From contig OZ017795.1 of the NCBI GenBank assembly GCA_963969395.1, forward strand, positions 23,417,063-23,481,062: a DNA stretch of 64,000 nucleotides. Reading direction: 5' to 3'. Within the stretch, counting starts at the first letter, position 1. Each line of letters begins with the position of its first letter. The position numbers and the translations under genes are program-made. This DNA is from Pseudoscleropodium purum (Eukaryota; Streptophyta; Bryopsida; Hypnales; Brachytheciaceae). A model generated the notes under the pieces. That model saw only the letters and a program-made list of their open reading frames with translations. It was not told where the DNA came from and made no database searches. Shown piece after piece: positions 49,901 through 62,800 of this stretch.

Positions 49901-51391
49901 GGTCAACACTCTTCTCTGACTTTTGTTTCTGGTATCGGGAATTGTAACAAGGGACACGAAGTAGTGAGAGGGAAGTCGCCTTCTAGCAGACGACAGGAAC
50001 TCTCCTGGTTTCGGAATCGTTGCGACGGCAGATTGGCGAACAGCAGGCGGTGCATTTGTAAGCTTAGTTTCTTGTGAGCGCAGCAGACGGAGTGGATGCA
50101 ACGAATCAACCTGCTTCAGAGTATTGTGGAGGTACGGGAGTTTCCGATATTTTCATCTTTTGGCTTCAGTTTGAAAGTGTCGAGTCAGTAGCTCTTGCTG
50201 GCTATCAGGCTCAAGCTGTCTCTAAGTTAACTAATTAGTGAAGAGGATGAGAGTGAGCTCGCACAGAGAAGAAATGGCTGCGTGATTCTCGTCTTAATAC
50301 ATTCTCCGTCATTTACGAAAATTCGGTCAAGGATTTACTTGCTGCAATTTTCGACCTTCGAAATTTAGCACAGAATTAGGGTTATGGATCTTTTAGAAAG
50401 GTAGACCGTGGGGGAAGTTCCGGGATTGCAGCATGCGTGAATTGCAGAGTCGAAGGATTTATTATACATCCGTGTTTACTAAGAATTGATAGCATTAACC
50501 TTTAAATTATGTACGCGTAATATGGGAGTCCCGGCATTCAGTAATTCATCTTGTGCTTCAGTTTGGAAGTGTAGTGTCATCAGTTCTCGTTGTCGGGTCT
50601 CTAGTGAAGAGAATGAGAGTCCAGAGAGCTCGCTCAAAGAAGAAATGACTGCGTGATTCTCCTCTTAGTATATTCTCCATCTTTTTCGAAAACTTGGTCA
50701 AGGATTCACTTGCTGGAATTTTCGACGTTCCATATTTAGCACAGAGTCAAGGTTCTGAATTCTTTCTAGAGAGGTAGACCATGGGGCGATTACTGGGATT
50801 GCAGCATGCATGAATTGGAGAGTTGAAGGATTTATTACCTTTCTTGAAGACTTGATAGCGAGCGCTATTCTTTAAGGTATGTACGCGTCCAAATTAGCAT
50901 TTGAGGATGATTTAGGGTGTTATCTTGTCTCAATTTGAAACTTGGATCATTTCGGCGATTGAAGGAGGGTTCTGATGCATCTTAGTGAGTTAGTTTGTAG
51001 TTTTTGGACTCCATATGACTAAATTGTGAATAAAGTACGAATTTCGAAGTGTTGATTATTGGTGTAACAAAAATTGAATCTGGATTTCATGTGGAGATTG
51101 TGTACATTTTGGACAAGAATCTTCAGGGATCTCATTTGGGTAAGAGTTGAAAACTTGCAACTTAGTGTCGTTAAAATTACACGCTAGGGTTTGCAATTTT
51201 TTCGGATTAGGCTGCTGATGGAGCTTGTGAATGTTTGATGGTCATGCAGGTAATGGTTCTTACAGTGCAATCGAAGATTTTTCTTTCTTGGATTCCTGAG
51301 TTAGTAGAGCGGAGTAGGAATCATGAATTGCAAGCTCTATATGTTTATGCTTCTGCAGTGATAGATATTTTGAATCGTATCACATTGATGG
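46907..51391. other. Spacer between thiolase fragment and kinase, unit 2
   Basis: Corresponds to the unit 1 spacer and is mostly near-identical. It has the MITE-like element (47906-48164), a contracted copy of the ~95-bp array (48362-48495) and the duplicated kinase leader (50165-50890). The unit 1 687-bp segment is absent at 48960. Confidence 0.5.
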
Positions 51392-51411
51392 ATGCAGGTC
51401 CTCTTCACTAG
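51253..51411 (+). other. Upstream ORF overlapping the kinase start, unit 2
   Basis: The same 52-codon frame as at 37578, with an identical peptide. About 15 bp just before its ATG (around 51240) differ from unit 1 by a small insertion that leaves the frame whole. Confidence 0.35.
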
Positions 51412-53353
51412 CGAGTACAAGAACCCCATCAGGCTCTTTATTCACACCAGCCTTAGGGTTGCTCTTCTTCTCCTTTCTATGGACTTTCTATGGGTTGAGG
51501 AGCCCCGCGTGGCAGAGGCTGGACACCTAACTGGATTCCGGAGCATTCCAGAGCATCTAAGGATTTCATCATCTGACTTTCATACACGACAACTCATTGG
51601 CGTTGGAAGCTGTAGCAAGGTAAAAAGTGCCACTTGGCTAGGTTGCGAGGTTGCGGTCAAAGAACTCGCCATTCATGACTTCCAAGTTTTTGAACCTTAC
51701 CCCAAGGAACTGGAGATCTTAATGAGGCTTCCACATCCGCATGTAGTGCAACTTTTGGGATTCAACGTGGACCTTCGGCAAAGAAAGGTGTCCATAGTGA
51801 TGGAACGCTTGGAAACGAACCTGCGAAGAGTTATGAATGATCGTGTCAGGGCATCGGGCGCTCCTCCCTTTGATGGCTGCGAAGTTATTGACATTGCCAC
51901 GAAGATTGCTTTGGGTATGAAGTTCTTGCATGGCCGAGAAGTTGTACACGGATCCTTGACTGGTGACATTATTTTGATGAATGTGCATACTGATGGCCAG
52001 TTTGACATCAAGATCGGCGGTTTTGCGTTCTCAGATCATGCCAGAAACTCGTCAAAAGCTGCAGATGTTTATAATTTTTCCACGCTTTGCATTGCACTCC
52101 TATCAGGATGGGAACTCTTGTTCTTGTTGCCTTCCAGCTCTGTAAATTTAAAACAGGCTGTTAGAAAAGCAGCGGCTAAGTTAGAGCTTCCTCCTGGCAT
52201 TGGTGACGACCTCGCGGAGCTTATTCTCAATTGCGCGGATGAAGACCCAGAGAACAGGCCTGGGTTTTCTGCATTATGTGACAGATTGGCCACCATCCGT
52301 GCTGCATGTGATCAAGCCCGAGAGCAAACGACGGTGACAGAGGACTGTGCGTTACAATGGACCACCCATAACGACGATGAAGGAGACAAATGCCTGGAGA
52401 TTGCAAGTATGTTAGAAAAATTGCCGATCCATCTGTCCATAGACCCTGCTGATGTAGAGTGGAGACGACCCATTGGAGCCGGAGGCACCAACGAAGTGTA
52501 CGAAGTGAATTGGCTGGGATGCGCATTTGCAGTGAAGAGGTTCAAATCGTTCTCTCTGAGTTTCAGAGAGGAAGTGGACTTTCTTATGAGGCTTCAGCAT
52601 CCACACATTGCTCGGTTGATCGGCGTTTCTGTGGATGACAATGGCGGCTGGATCATGATGGAGCGCATGGACATGGATCTCCGAAAACTGATCAATTCTC
52701 GCTTACAGCTCTTGCGCAAGGAAGGTCGGACATCTTCCCCTCTGTTCAGCGGCGCTGAAGCTCAGGAGCTGTGCCTCAAGATAGCTCTGGGTTTGAACTT
52801 CCTTCACTCCAAGAATGTCGTCCACAGGGACATCAAAGCAGCGAACGTGTTGGTCCACGACCATTGTGGACGGTTTGATGTGAAAATCACTGATTTTGGA
52901 GTATCCCATCGTATTGGGAACCCGAATGTTGCGCACCGTGTAGGCACAAATCTGTGGCGAGCTCCCGAGGTCCTAAGGGCCAAGAGAGGCGAGCTCAAAG
53001 CTGAGCAGCTAATGAAGACGGATGTGTACAGCTTCGCTATGACATGCTACGAAATCCTGACGGGCAATGCGCCTTACGAGCATTTGAGTGAGAGCGACGT
53101 GATTGAGAAGCGCAGGCCGACGCTCCCGGCTGGACTACATCCAGACTTGGCAGGGTTCATCTCGAAGTGTTGGAACGATGATCCTGAGGTGAGGCCCAAG
53201 TTCTCCACAATATGTGATGTCCTTGGTAGCATGCCTTTTGGAAATGTGTTGCCGCTACGCTGTCGAGTGGAGTCATGGACGGAGCGTGTGCAAAGAATGT
53301 CGCTCCCACTCAGCCGATGCTTGGGATTGACATTCGGCAGACAAGAGATTTAG
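51392..53353 (+). CDS. Pseudokinase-kinase tandem protein, unit 2
   Basis: A full-length 653-residue paralogue of the unit 1 kinase, with no indels and 46 differing residues by my count. The active kinase domain has only five changes (S366T, L387F, S407A, S533G, R588G) and keeps all catalytic residues. The pseudokinase has the same lost HRD and DFG residues; D191 in the degenerate catalytic loop is Gly here. Fifteen of the 25 residues at 235-259 differ, mostly by non-synonymous changes, and the first glycine loop reads IGVGSCSKV instead of IGVGSSSEV. Leader, uORF and 3' flank match unit 1, so expression is likely similar while binding by the pseudokinase may differ. Confidence 0.9.
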   Translation: MQVLFTSEYKNPIRLFIHTSLRVALLLLSMDFLWVEEPRVAEAGHLTGFRSIPEHLRISSSDFHTRQLIGVGSCSKVKSATWLGCEVAVKELAIHDFQVFEPYPKELEILMRLPHPHVVQLLGFNVDLRQRKVSIVMERLETNLRRVMNDRVRASGAPPFDGCEVIDIATKIALGMKFLHGREVVHGSLTGDIILMNVHTDGQFDIKIGGFAFSDHARNSSKAADVYNFSTLCIALLSGWELLFLLPSSSVNLKQAVRKAAAKLELPPGIGDDLAELILNCADEDPENRPGFSALCDRLATIRAACDQAREQTTVTEDCALQWTTHNDDEGDKCLEIASMLEKLPIHLSIDPADVEWRRPIGAGGTNEVYEVNWLGCAFAVKRFKSFSLSFREEVDFLMRLQHPHIARLIGVSVDDNGGWIMMERMDMDLRKLINSRLQLLRKEGRTSSPLFSGAEAQELCLKIALGLNFLHSKNVVHRDIKAANVLVHDHCGRFDVKITDFGVSHRIGNPNVAHRVGTNLWRAPEVLRAKRGELKAEQLMKTDVYSFAMTCYEILTGNAPYEHLSESDVIEKRRPTLPAGLHPDLAGFISKCWNDDPEVRPKFSTICDVLGSMPFGNVLPLRCRVESWTERVQRMSLPLSRCLGLTFGRQEI

Positions 53354-54529
53354 TCCATGGGGAGAAGTCTGGTTCAATTTCTTTTTCCAATTTAAGGCTC
53401 TAGTTTGATGCATTTGAGCCGTGACCTCACTTTGCACTCTCCCAATGGTTTGGAGTTGTAGAGAATTCAGATAAGGTGTGTGCACCCATAACCGTCACCT
53501 AGAATGTATGGAAATGCATTCATTTCAATTGGCGATTCTGCTTGCGCATACCTTATACTACGACAGTTTTGCTCTCCACGATTGAGAGACATACTCTTCA
53601 CACGTGGTCAGTGCCGCGTTAAATTTCCAATAGTACTTACGTAGGTTTTAATATTCTTTACCTCCGACTTCAGGAGATCCGTACTTCTGCGCGATGCATC
53701 TACGTTTCCCTGAGATTATGGTACTATTTAACGTGCAGTGCTCCTCAAGTCAATTAAAATATTAGACCTCCATTGCAAGCACGTAACCACGGTGGCAAGA
53801 TTGTAACCACCGCTCTTTCAATGGGCCACATTAGCTTCCACGGTGAATTGCTAATCCCGAAACAATACATATCAAAATGGTCGTTGGGTTTGCCTTCCAA
53901 CATCGACCGCTACTTCTCCCCTTAACAGCAAGTCTGGACGTACCTTAATGCATATATGCAGATCAAATCACAACTAGGAAATATGATCCTACAACTTCTA
54001 CTCTTACACTTCCAATTAGGATTCAGACATTTATCACAACCAATATATATCCTCCAACTTAGCATCAAATAAACTCTCAATCCAGCACTCACATGCCATG
54101 ACAAGATTCACACCCAATTTGTTCTATACAAACATACATTTATCCAATTTGGTTCAAATTAATAACAAGTACTAAACCTGCATGACACTTACGGAGTGCA
54201 GTATTAACATTATAATCCCATTTGGCTAAAGCTTACACACAAGCAACAAATCAGTTCAAGATAATGATTCAATAAGAAACCAAATAACCTAATACATCAG
54301 ACAAACTCAAACATATAAATTCCATGTCACAAATAATCAACTAATTAGTCTCAAATAGGTTAATACAATCAAGTATATAGGCTAATATAGTTCCAAACCA
54401 ACGATTCAACACAAAATACATACCACATAGCCCAATCACAAACTAAGACATTCTCCAAAGTGACAATTAATTAATTCAATTACATCACTATTCAAAGATT
54501 ACAGATTTTCTTATTTTGCACCATCCAAT

Positions 54530-55255
54530 GGGTGAATGCAAGAAACACTAGTACTATTTTGTATCACATTTGCAATTTTTAAGTTATAATTGGCCATATC
54601 TTTTGCAAATTGAAGCCAATGTACTTGAATTTTTTTTTGTGAAGATTAGCATTTGGACAATAATTAGAGAACTTATTTTTCAAAATATTTCAAAAATCGT
54701 TTTATACTTAAATTTCAATTTAGCTAATTTGTCTCACTTTGCGGTTTAGGGGTTTTTAGTATTGGGGACTACCCAAAATTAATGATTTAGAGCTGAAATT
54801 TTTGGGCTCTACCCCTACACTAGAGATGCATGTGCCCACCGAAAAGAACTTTAAAAAACATTATTTTGTGTCCTCTACATTCATGCAAATAGGGCTCCCT
54901 TGTGCGTACAATTCTAAACAATGAAAATGGCTTCAATGTCATGTATTTAGTAAGATCTATTCATCATAAAGTCTCTCAAATCATTTAATTTTTAGTTTCT
55001 TTAAAAGTTGTCTTCCCTATTTTTTACAAATTAAAACGTCAAAGAACCTATTTTCATGAGATTTTGCACTTTTCTAATTCTCCTACTTAAAAAGAAATTC
55101 TATGCTTTTCCTTCGTAAGGTACCTCTTCTTTAAAAGTTTATACATGACCAAATTTTTTTTTCTAATTTTTTTTCTAATTTTATAGTACTACTGAAAAAA
55201 TCATGAGTATTGTGGCTAATGTAACAAAACTAGAAAATGTTTCTTGCATTCACCC
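54530..55255. mobile_element. TIR element, GGGTGAATGCAAGAAA family, unit 2 copy A
   Basis: Counterpart of 40771-41493. The left end is intact; the right end (ATGTTTCTTGCATTCACCC) has one mismatch to the inverted repeat. Same flanking CAAT. Confidence 0.78.
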
Positions 55256-56262
55256 CAATATGGTTTTTGAATTATCTCACTATCACAAACTCAACTACAT
55301 TAACACAAATCCAACATTCTCATTTCCCATCCACTCACTCTAAACCTACATAGGAATCTCATCTAATTAGCACACATTCAAAGTAACAATCTCACACAAA
55401 CTCAACAAATCACACATACTTAAGGTAGTTTGCTCATAAAGCAACTATTTAAGAATTGATTGCCTTTGGGGGAAGCTAAATTCCTAGAAATAATTTTCAG
55501 CAAATTTTCACAGAAGAAAAATGAAAATAGCATCTAACCCAAGTTTCATATTTTTTGAATCTTGGTGGAATTAGTTACAAATTGAAGTTGAAAAGAAGTG
55601 GTTACTAAAAGCAACCACCTCCTAAAATGTACACCACTAGTACATTGAAGAAAGCAAAATATCCCTCTATGTCATGATCGCTTTTAGAGCATGGGCGCAT
55701 TTACAGTAGACTAATTACTCACAATTAAAACAAAAGAAACAAAACACAACCAATTCAAGCTGGGACGTTCATTGGACATCTCAACAATGGGTGCCCTGCC
55801 CATCAACATCTCCCACCTAATAGGAATTGGTAGAGACAATTCCACCCACCGCCAACTAAACATCAAACCAACTAAAAAAACTCACCAATCACACCAACCA
55901 ACTACCCAAAGAATATAAACCAAATTGGCTACAAAACTGCCCATTAAGAAAAATGGTGCTAAAACACCCAATTAACATTTGAATTGGTAAATCCCAATGC
56001 AAAAAGAAGCAACCAATCACAAAACTATAAAACTCACAAATTGGAAAATCACCTCCTCTTTATAATTTCGTGGTGTTTAGACCCCAATTTGGACCTACAA
56101 CGTGAAAGTTAATGAATTTCAAAGTTTTTATGAAATTAAAAAATTAAAAAAATTACCTTTAGTTTTGTTTTGAATGTGGCAACAACATAGGGCACACTAG
56201 TCCTTAACTTAAGTTAAAGTTGTTTGTTTTATTTGTTATGGTGAGATCTCTAGAATTGTGTA

Positions 56263-56972
56263 GGGTGAATGCAAGAAAGATTGGTACTATTTTACATCAC
56301 TTGAAGATTTTGAGTTGTCATTGGCCATAATTTTTGCAAATTGAAATTGATGTACTTGAATTTGTTTTTTTTTAAGATCACAAACTAAACAATCATTAGA
56401 GAAATTATTTTTAGAAATTATTTAAAAATATTAAAATTAAAATTAAGCTAATTTGTTAGATTTTGTGGTTTAGGGTCTTTTAATACTGGGGACTACTAAA
56501 AATTAATGATTTAGAGCTGAAATATGTGTAGGCTATTTCCACACTAGAAATGCATGTGCCTACCAAAAATAATTTAAAAGAACACTATTTTATATTCTCT
56601 ACATTTATGCAAATAGGGCTCCCTTGCAATTATGAACATTGAAAATGGTTTCAAGATAATTCTTTTGGTGAAATTTCTTTACCATGAAGTCTTCCCAAAT
56701 GTTCAATTTTTTTATTTTTTGAAAATTATTTTTCCTATTTTTTTACAAATTAAAATGTCAAAATATCTATTTGCATGAGATTTTATACTTTTTTAGTTTT
56801 CCTACTTAGAGAATTTTTCTATGCTTTTCCTTCCTAGGGTACCTTCTTCATAAAGATTTATACGTCAAACCTTTTTTTTAAATTATTTTTTAAGTTATAT
56901 AGTACTCCCAAAAAAATCATGAGTACTGTAGAAAATGCTACTCAAAATGGTTAGGCTTTCATGCAACCACCC
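56263..56972. mobile_element. TIR element, same family, unit 2 copy B
   Basis: Counterpart of 42429-43140 with the same degenerate right end. Inherited through the duplication rather than a new insertion. Confidence 0.68.
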
Positions 56973-57025
56973 TATGTTTCTTAATTGCATCTTGGTACCA
57001 TCAAAATACCTTCCATGAAGAGGGA

Positions 57026-57375
57026 TGCATGGGCATCGTTTTGTGTCATTTTGCCCAATGATGTGAAAGTTATTGATATTTGAATAGTTTTCAAATCAAA
57101 AAATTAGAAAATTATTTTTATTATTATTTTGAAGGATGCACAAGTATTGTTTTGTGGCATTTTGATATATGGTGTGAAATTTATTGTTTTTTGATTTATT
57201 TTTTAATAAAAAAATTAGAAATTTACTTTTATTGTTATTTTGAAGAATGCACAAGCATTGTTTTGTGACATTTCGACCTACAGTGTAAAAGTTATTGATT
57301 TTTCACTTATTTTTGAATTAAAAAAATTAGACCATTACTTTTATTGTGATTTTGATTGTCGCAATGGTAAAGGGC
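57026..57375. repeat. ~116-bp tandem repeat, three copies, unit 2
   Basis: Counterpart of 43193-43550, with three copies marked by GATGCACAAG or GGATGCATGGGCATCG followed by a TTTTGTGNCATTT block. Confidence 0.6.
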
Positions 57376-57458
57376 ACACTATTCTATACCTTCAGTGAAT
57401 TTATTTGATTGTTTATTTATTTATTTATTTATTTTGTTTCTTGGTTTTGTTTATTTCT

Positions 57459-57460
57459 TA
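57459..57460. other. Empty insertion site of the 921-bp TIR element
   Basis: Unit 2 reads TTATTTCTTAAATCATGCATCC. In unit 1 the element sits at the matching TA, which is present on both sides of it. Confidence 0.75.
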
Positions 57461-58846
57461 AATCATGCATCCCTGGTCATATTCTTGGTATTGTTGAAAA
57501 GCTCTTTGCAAGGATGGGTTCATAGACCTTATTTTGTGGCGTTTAAGCCTATAGTATAATAGATATTGATTATTGAAGTTTGAAGTTTTCATGAATTAAG
57601 AAATTAAGAAATTACTTTTACTTTTACTTTTACTTTTACTTTTTGACTGCACAAGTGCTCCGTACTTGATTACGAACATTTGCGATGATGATCCAGCTCC
57701 TCCCCAGGCGTTCCCACTCAGGCCCGGCATTCCAAATCCCAGCTCCAGTCCCCGGCTCCATCGCATTGACTGCGTCCCCCATCACTGTTGCTTTCCGACT
57801 TCGCTAGCCTTGTCCGTGACCATCTAATAATGCAGCTCCCGAATTAGCCGAAACCTCCATCATTGACCTCCACAGTCCACACACCGATGATCAATCGATC
57901 CCCTCCGACCCTTCCTCTCTCATCCGTGTCCATTGTCCAAACCTGCCTGCACAGACGTACAATTATCATCATCGATCACAACAATAACAATTCTCAAAGT
58001 TTGAAACTGTGCCAAAAAACAATAATAATTCCTCTCTATCGATCTGGGCCGGGTCAGTCAGTCAGTCAGTCAAGCTAGTTTGGATCTCGGGATGGCGGGA
58101 TCCATAAGCTTGTGAGACCAAGTTTGCTTCCCGTAAGTTGATTGACCATTTATTAGTACATTCGCACTGCCAGATGAGATTTACAGTACGTACAAGTCTA
58201 ATACAAATACCGGTAGTACGACGTTGCAGGACTGTCAGAGTGACGGATCGATCGGAAGAGGTTCGATTCTCTTTTCATTTCTTGCGTACACGTGGGTGTG
58301 CTTTCATGCTTGCATTGGCAGTTGCTGTGAGGACTGAAGATTGATCGATCGTGACCATGGTATGAATCTTGTGATTTGGAGTTGGACTAGAATTTGCGTA
58401 GATCGAGAAGTTTGTGTGGCTGTCAGTCGAGAGGAGAGTGACTGAGTGAGGACTGGCCAGAGGAGCTGGTGTCGATCTTTGGTTTTGATACATTGCGGTG
58501 GGTTTTTTATGCTTTGGATTTGGAGTTTCGCAGGGTTGGAATCTCGGCGGATCTTGAAGGCCTGATTTGAGAAGTGCGAGTGATTTGGTGGAACTTTATG
58601 GGACTAAAAAGAGTTGAATCAAGCAATATTAGCTCGTTAGACGTACAAATATTAACTCGTTAGACAACTCGTTTCCTAACAAGGAGAGGCCTAGATAAGG
58701 TGTTGCTAACTTTCCACAAAGTTTTCTTCACATTTACACTTCAAATGAGACTGAGCTCTGCATCCTAGAAAAAAAAATTAAAGAAAATCCAGCGTGAATG
58801 TATGTCACACATTCAAAAGACATTCACGAGCTTCATCGTGACGTAC

Positions 58847-59824
58847 CCTTCATGCCGGAGGCACAGACTTTGTTCACAGTGGTGCATATGGTTGCTGGTA
58901 GTAATCCCGCCTTCTGGAATACCATTACAAATGGACGACAGAAAAGAGGTTTTGATCAATTCATCGAACTCTTTCCAACTACTAACATTCTGGTTGCCAA
59001 GGGTTTAGGGTTCAGTCACATTTTTTCCATATTGACTCCAATCTTAGGAGAAATTTTCGGTGACATCAAACGCTCCGTTAAGCAAACAAGTGATATACTC
59101 TTTCGATTCTTCAATTCAATTCTTATACAAAAAATACGGGTAATTTACAAAGAACTCACCAACGCGGCTTGGCGAGCCGGAGCTTGACCAACTCCTGAAC
59201 TCAAAACGTTACCCATGAACACCTCGTTGACATGCTCTGCAGACAACTTGACAGACTCTAATGCACCTGTATATCAATGCCAGTACATTTCTCCAGATCA
59301 CTCGAATATCAATTAAATTATTAAAAAACTATAGCTAGCTCCACACGTACCACAATTCGGCGTAAATCCAGGTTAATATCTAATACCATTAGTTCTAAAT
59401 AAATCACACATTCTAAAGTTTGATGTACATGATCCATGTCCTCGAAGGCACATGCTCTTCCTCTAGGGAAAACAGAAGTACTATCACCAATCTAATACCC
59501 GCAATCACATATTAAACTCGACTTCAAAGCTCCATCTCCATTCTTGTTCCTATCGATCACCGGCCATAAAAGAAAACATTGAATTACTCAAAGAAGTATC
59601 CATGAATAAGAGCAACAAATTGTGGAACCTCGAATTGCAATTGATCCAAGCTCGGGCGCCGAGAGCGAAGCAAGTGCGCCTTGGAACGATCCCACCGGTG
59701 TCCGCTTCGCTGCGACTATCACGACCTCGGGAAAGGCAAGCGAACCGGCGGTGTTCGCAAGGCCTCGTGGGAAACCAGACCTCCTTCTCACTTGTTTCCA
59801 TAGTGTTCGTACCGTCATCGCCAT
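58847..59824 (-). pseudogene. Truncated thiolase 5' fragment, unit 3
   Basis: Thiolase exons 1-3 at 59824-59629, 59266-59160 and 58913-58847, intact in frame but without exons 4-9, as in unit 2. The junction in intron 3 is the same, so both fragments descend from one rearrangement that was then amplified. Confidence 0.9.
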
Positions 59825-62800
59825 CGCCACACCAGTTGCACTAATATCTTCAATCACACACACAACAGAGCGTCGAATTTGACAGCGAGAGTTTCTGTCT
59901 GATTCAAACCGATTCTATCAAGGTTTAATTGGAAACTTGAAAAGAGAAGTGAAGGGAGAAAGAATTGGGTTGTGAAGATATGAAATCTAACTTGAGTATG
60001 GAGTAATTAGGGGAAGCATTACAAGGGCCGATCGCGATCGTGCTGGCGATGGCGAGGAGCTCATGAAGAAATTCGGTAAGTTATTGCGAGAAGACGGCAA
60101 GGAGGTTGGCCACGGCACCACGGGGGTGACGACGGTGACGTGGAAGTGTAGGGTGCTTAGGTGGCAATTCGAACCAATAGGACTGCGAGTACACTTCAAT
60201 CAGAACTTTTTTTTTAAAATTAACTTATTATTAGAACCTTGTCAGTGAAACTTATAAATTAATCTCTCATTCAACAGGTGTTGAGAATGTGACATTGTCC
60301 AATCATATGTGTACAACTCATGACATATTTAAATTATAAAAGAAAGGAGCCCATTGTAATGCAACACAACATGGGCGCAATGAAAAAACAAGATGAAATA
60401 ACGGGATGAGAAAAGTAGGATGACAATGTGACCTTTTTTATGACACCGGGTTGTGACCATCTGTACTTAATATAATAAATTAAAATATGATTTGGAGAAA
60501 GTAATTTGAATGGCATTCTACTTCATTGACTATTTGTGACTATATTTCAACAAAAAAACATTTAATTATCAAATTTAGTACAAAGAGCTATGGTGGGAAA
60601 TAAACTATTGGATCTTGCATTAGACTTGTATGAGTTCAAGCTTATATTAGAGTGCAAGCTTATTTTTGTGACCATGGTTGTAGATGAGTTAATTAGGATA
60701 CATATATATTGTTCATACAATTACAACAATATTGTTGTGTAGTAGTTTATAAGATATGAGAATTTCAAATCTTCTTCATTCCCAATAAGTCCCAATTAAA
60801 CTAGGAAAATAAAACCCTTAAGAGCATTAGAAGATTTTCTAAGGGCTGGAAGGGCTATTTAGAGCCATTCCCATCGCGGTTCCCCAGGTAGCCAAGAAAT
60901 GGCTATCATAGATTTTTCATAAATTTTTGAAAAAAAACAAAAAAACTTTTAGTTTAATTTTCTTCTTGGAAAAAAATAATTTTTTTAATGACATGACAAT
61001 TGTTGAGCCACATCAAGCAGCGACTGCAATAAGTTCCAAGGGTTTAAAAACCTCAAGTAACTTGTAGCCCTCTAGTGCAACTGAAAATCTTCTAATGTGT
61101 TTACATCCAATAGGTGGACATCCTTAGTTACAATGGACATAATATAACTACGCTTCAAATCAACCAAATAAGCAATTCAATATGGTTCCCACTATTATAT
61201 TAAAAAATTATTGTAGAGTCTTATTGGTAGTTAAAGGGGATTTAAGTTTCTCTTCGAATGCATTTTTTAAGGAACTTGGAGATAGAAGACAATGCAATGT
61301 GATTAGATTGCATGTGGTGATGGTAATTATATAGTTCAATGTTGTATGGGTAGCTTCAATCAAAACCTCAATACAAATGGAAGGTTATAATGTGATTAGA
61401 TTGCATGTGATGATGGAAGTTCTATAGTTCAAGGTAGTTCAAGCTTGTACAAGTGGCTTTGATGAAAACCTCACCATAGATGGAAGACTAGAATGTCATA
61501 AAATTGCATGTGATGATGGAAAATGTTGCATAGGGGACTTTGTACTTCAATTTTTTGGAGTGCATAAAATTATAGCTTGTATTCATTTCAAAATAATAAC
61601 AAGTTGAGTAATTTTCTTATACTTAAATGCAATTTAGTATAAGAAATTGGAAGAGAGTCAAATGAAGAATGAAATTTTATAATTATCTCTTGATGATCAT
61701 TTTTTTCCTCCTCATGACCATTGTTAATTTTGAACTTTCAAAAGTTTAGAAGTAGTTAAATGTGGCATGGGGCATTATTATTAAAAGAATAAATGGACCA
61801 AGATGTAAAACAATTGTTGGTTATAATGGTCACAAGCTATGAGATTGTAGTTGTTGCTTACTAGAATGTTTTTCCTCTACACCACATTTGGAGCTTCTAT
61901 GTTGTACTCTCCATTTTGCACGATGTACTATAATTAGCATTTTATGAATGATAAAGCTTTAAAAACAATGGGATCTATGGGCTTGGTAGTTAGAGCAATG
62001 CTTCATGGGGGAAATAATAGAGTTTCTACTATTGTGAATATTGTGTCATGAATTGATTGACCATTAATGATATTTTTAGGCATGATTTGTCAAGGCTACT
62101 ATAATTTTGCCTTCAAGCTTACTTTCAATGGGGTCTATTTTGGTCATCCAAAGTTTAAACTAGATATAGTTGTGTTTGTTTTAAGTGTTTTTAAATGGGC
62201 TTCTAACAATAGTAGTTACTCCAAAGTATTATTTCCATACACATCATTCAAAATATGTTTTATTTCTTGAACAATTTTTTTCAAGGCATTGAAGATGTCC
62301 TAAGAGCCAAAGACAATATGACTCTTAACTTTAGGTTATAGAATAAAGAAAAGATGTACATTGTACTACAATTAAAAAGGATGGCAAAATTGCAATTAGG
62401 TGTTTTGTATTTATTTCAAATACCTCATGTGAAGGCATTTAGATAATATGGATAAGTTTGTGCAACTAGGACATGCACTAAGATAGGTAAGGTTCTTAGA
62501 GCTCCCATCTAAGAGCTAAAAACTATGTTGGGGAGGTAATCCTTCTTAAAATATTTTTCAGTAAATTTTCCTTGAAAGACAAATGGGATTGGCATTTATT
62601 CCAAATTGTTTCATGTTTTCTGGAGCTTTGCGAAATTAGTTATGAATTTTTGAAGTTGAAACTTATAGTCAATAAAAGAATTCACTTCTTTGAAATGTAT
62701 AACGTTTTGTATATTGTTGGTGCAATAAGAAAGCAAAATGTACTTGTGGATTGAGGACGCTTTTAGAGCTTGAGCACCTTATAGACTTCCTACGTGACAA

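Larger units (their letters stand above)
45681..58597. repeat. Tandem segmental duplication, unit 2 (about 12.9 kb)
   Basis: A complete unit running from a restart of thiolase intron 3 sequence to the next restart. The junction reads GGAACTTTG|TGGGACTAAAAAG, where the left side is the unit's 3' end and the right side is intron 3. Shorter than unit 1 because it lacks the 687-bp segment, the 921-bp element and one ~95-bp repeat, though it has small extra segments (about 70 bp near 53545 and about 75 bp near 55965). Confidence 0.93.
53354..58597. other. Region 3' of the kinase, unit 2
   Basis: Corresponds to the unit 1 3' region. It has both TIR-family copies, the ~116-bp tandem repeat (57026-57375) and the GC-richer terminal kilobase, but not the 921-bp element. 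No recognisable gene. Confidence 0.5.
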
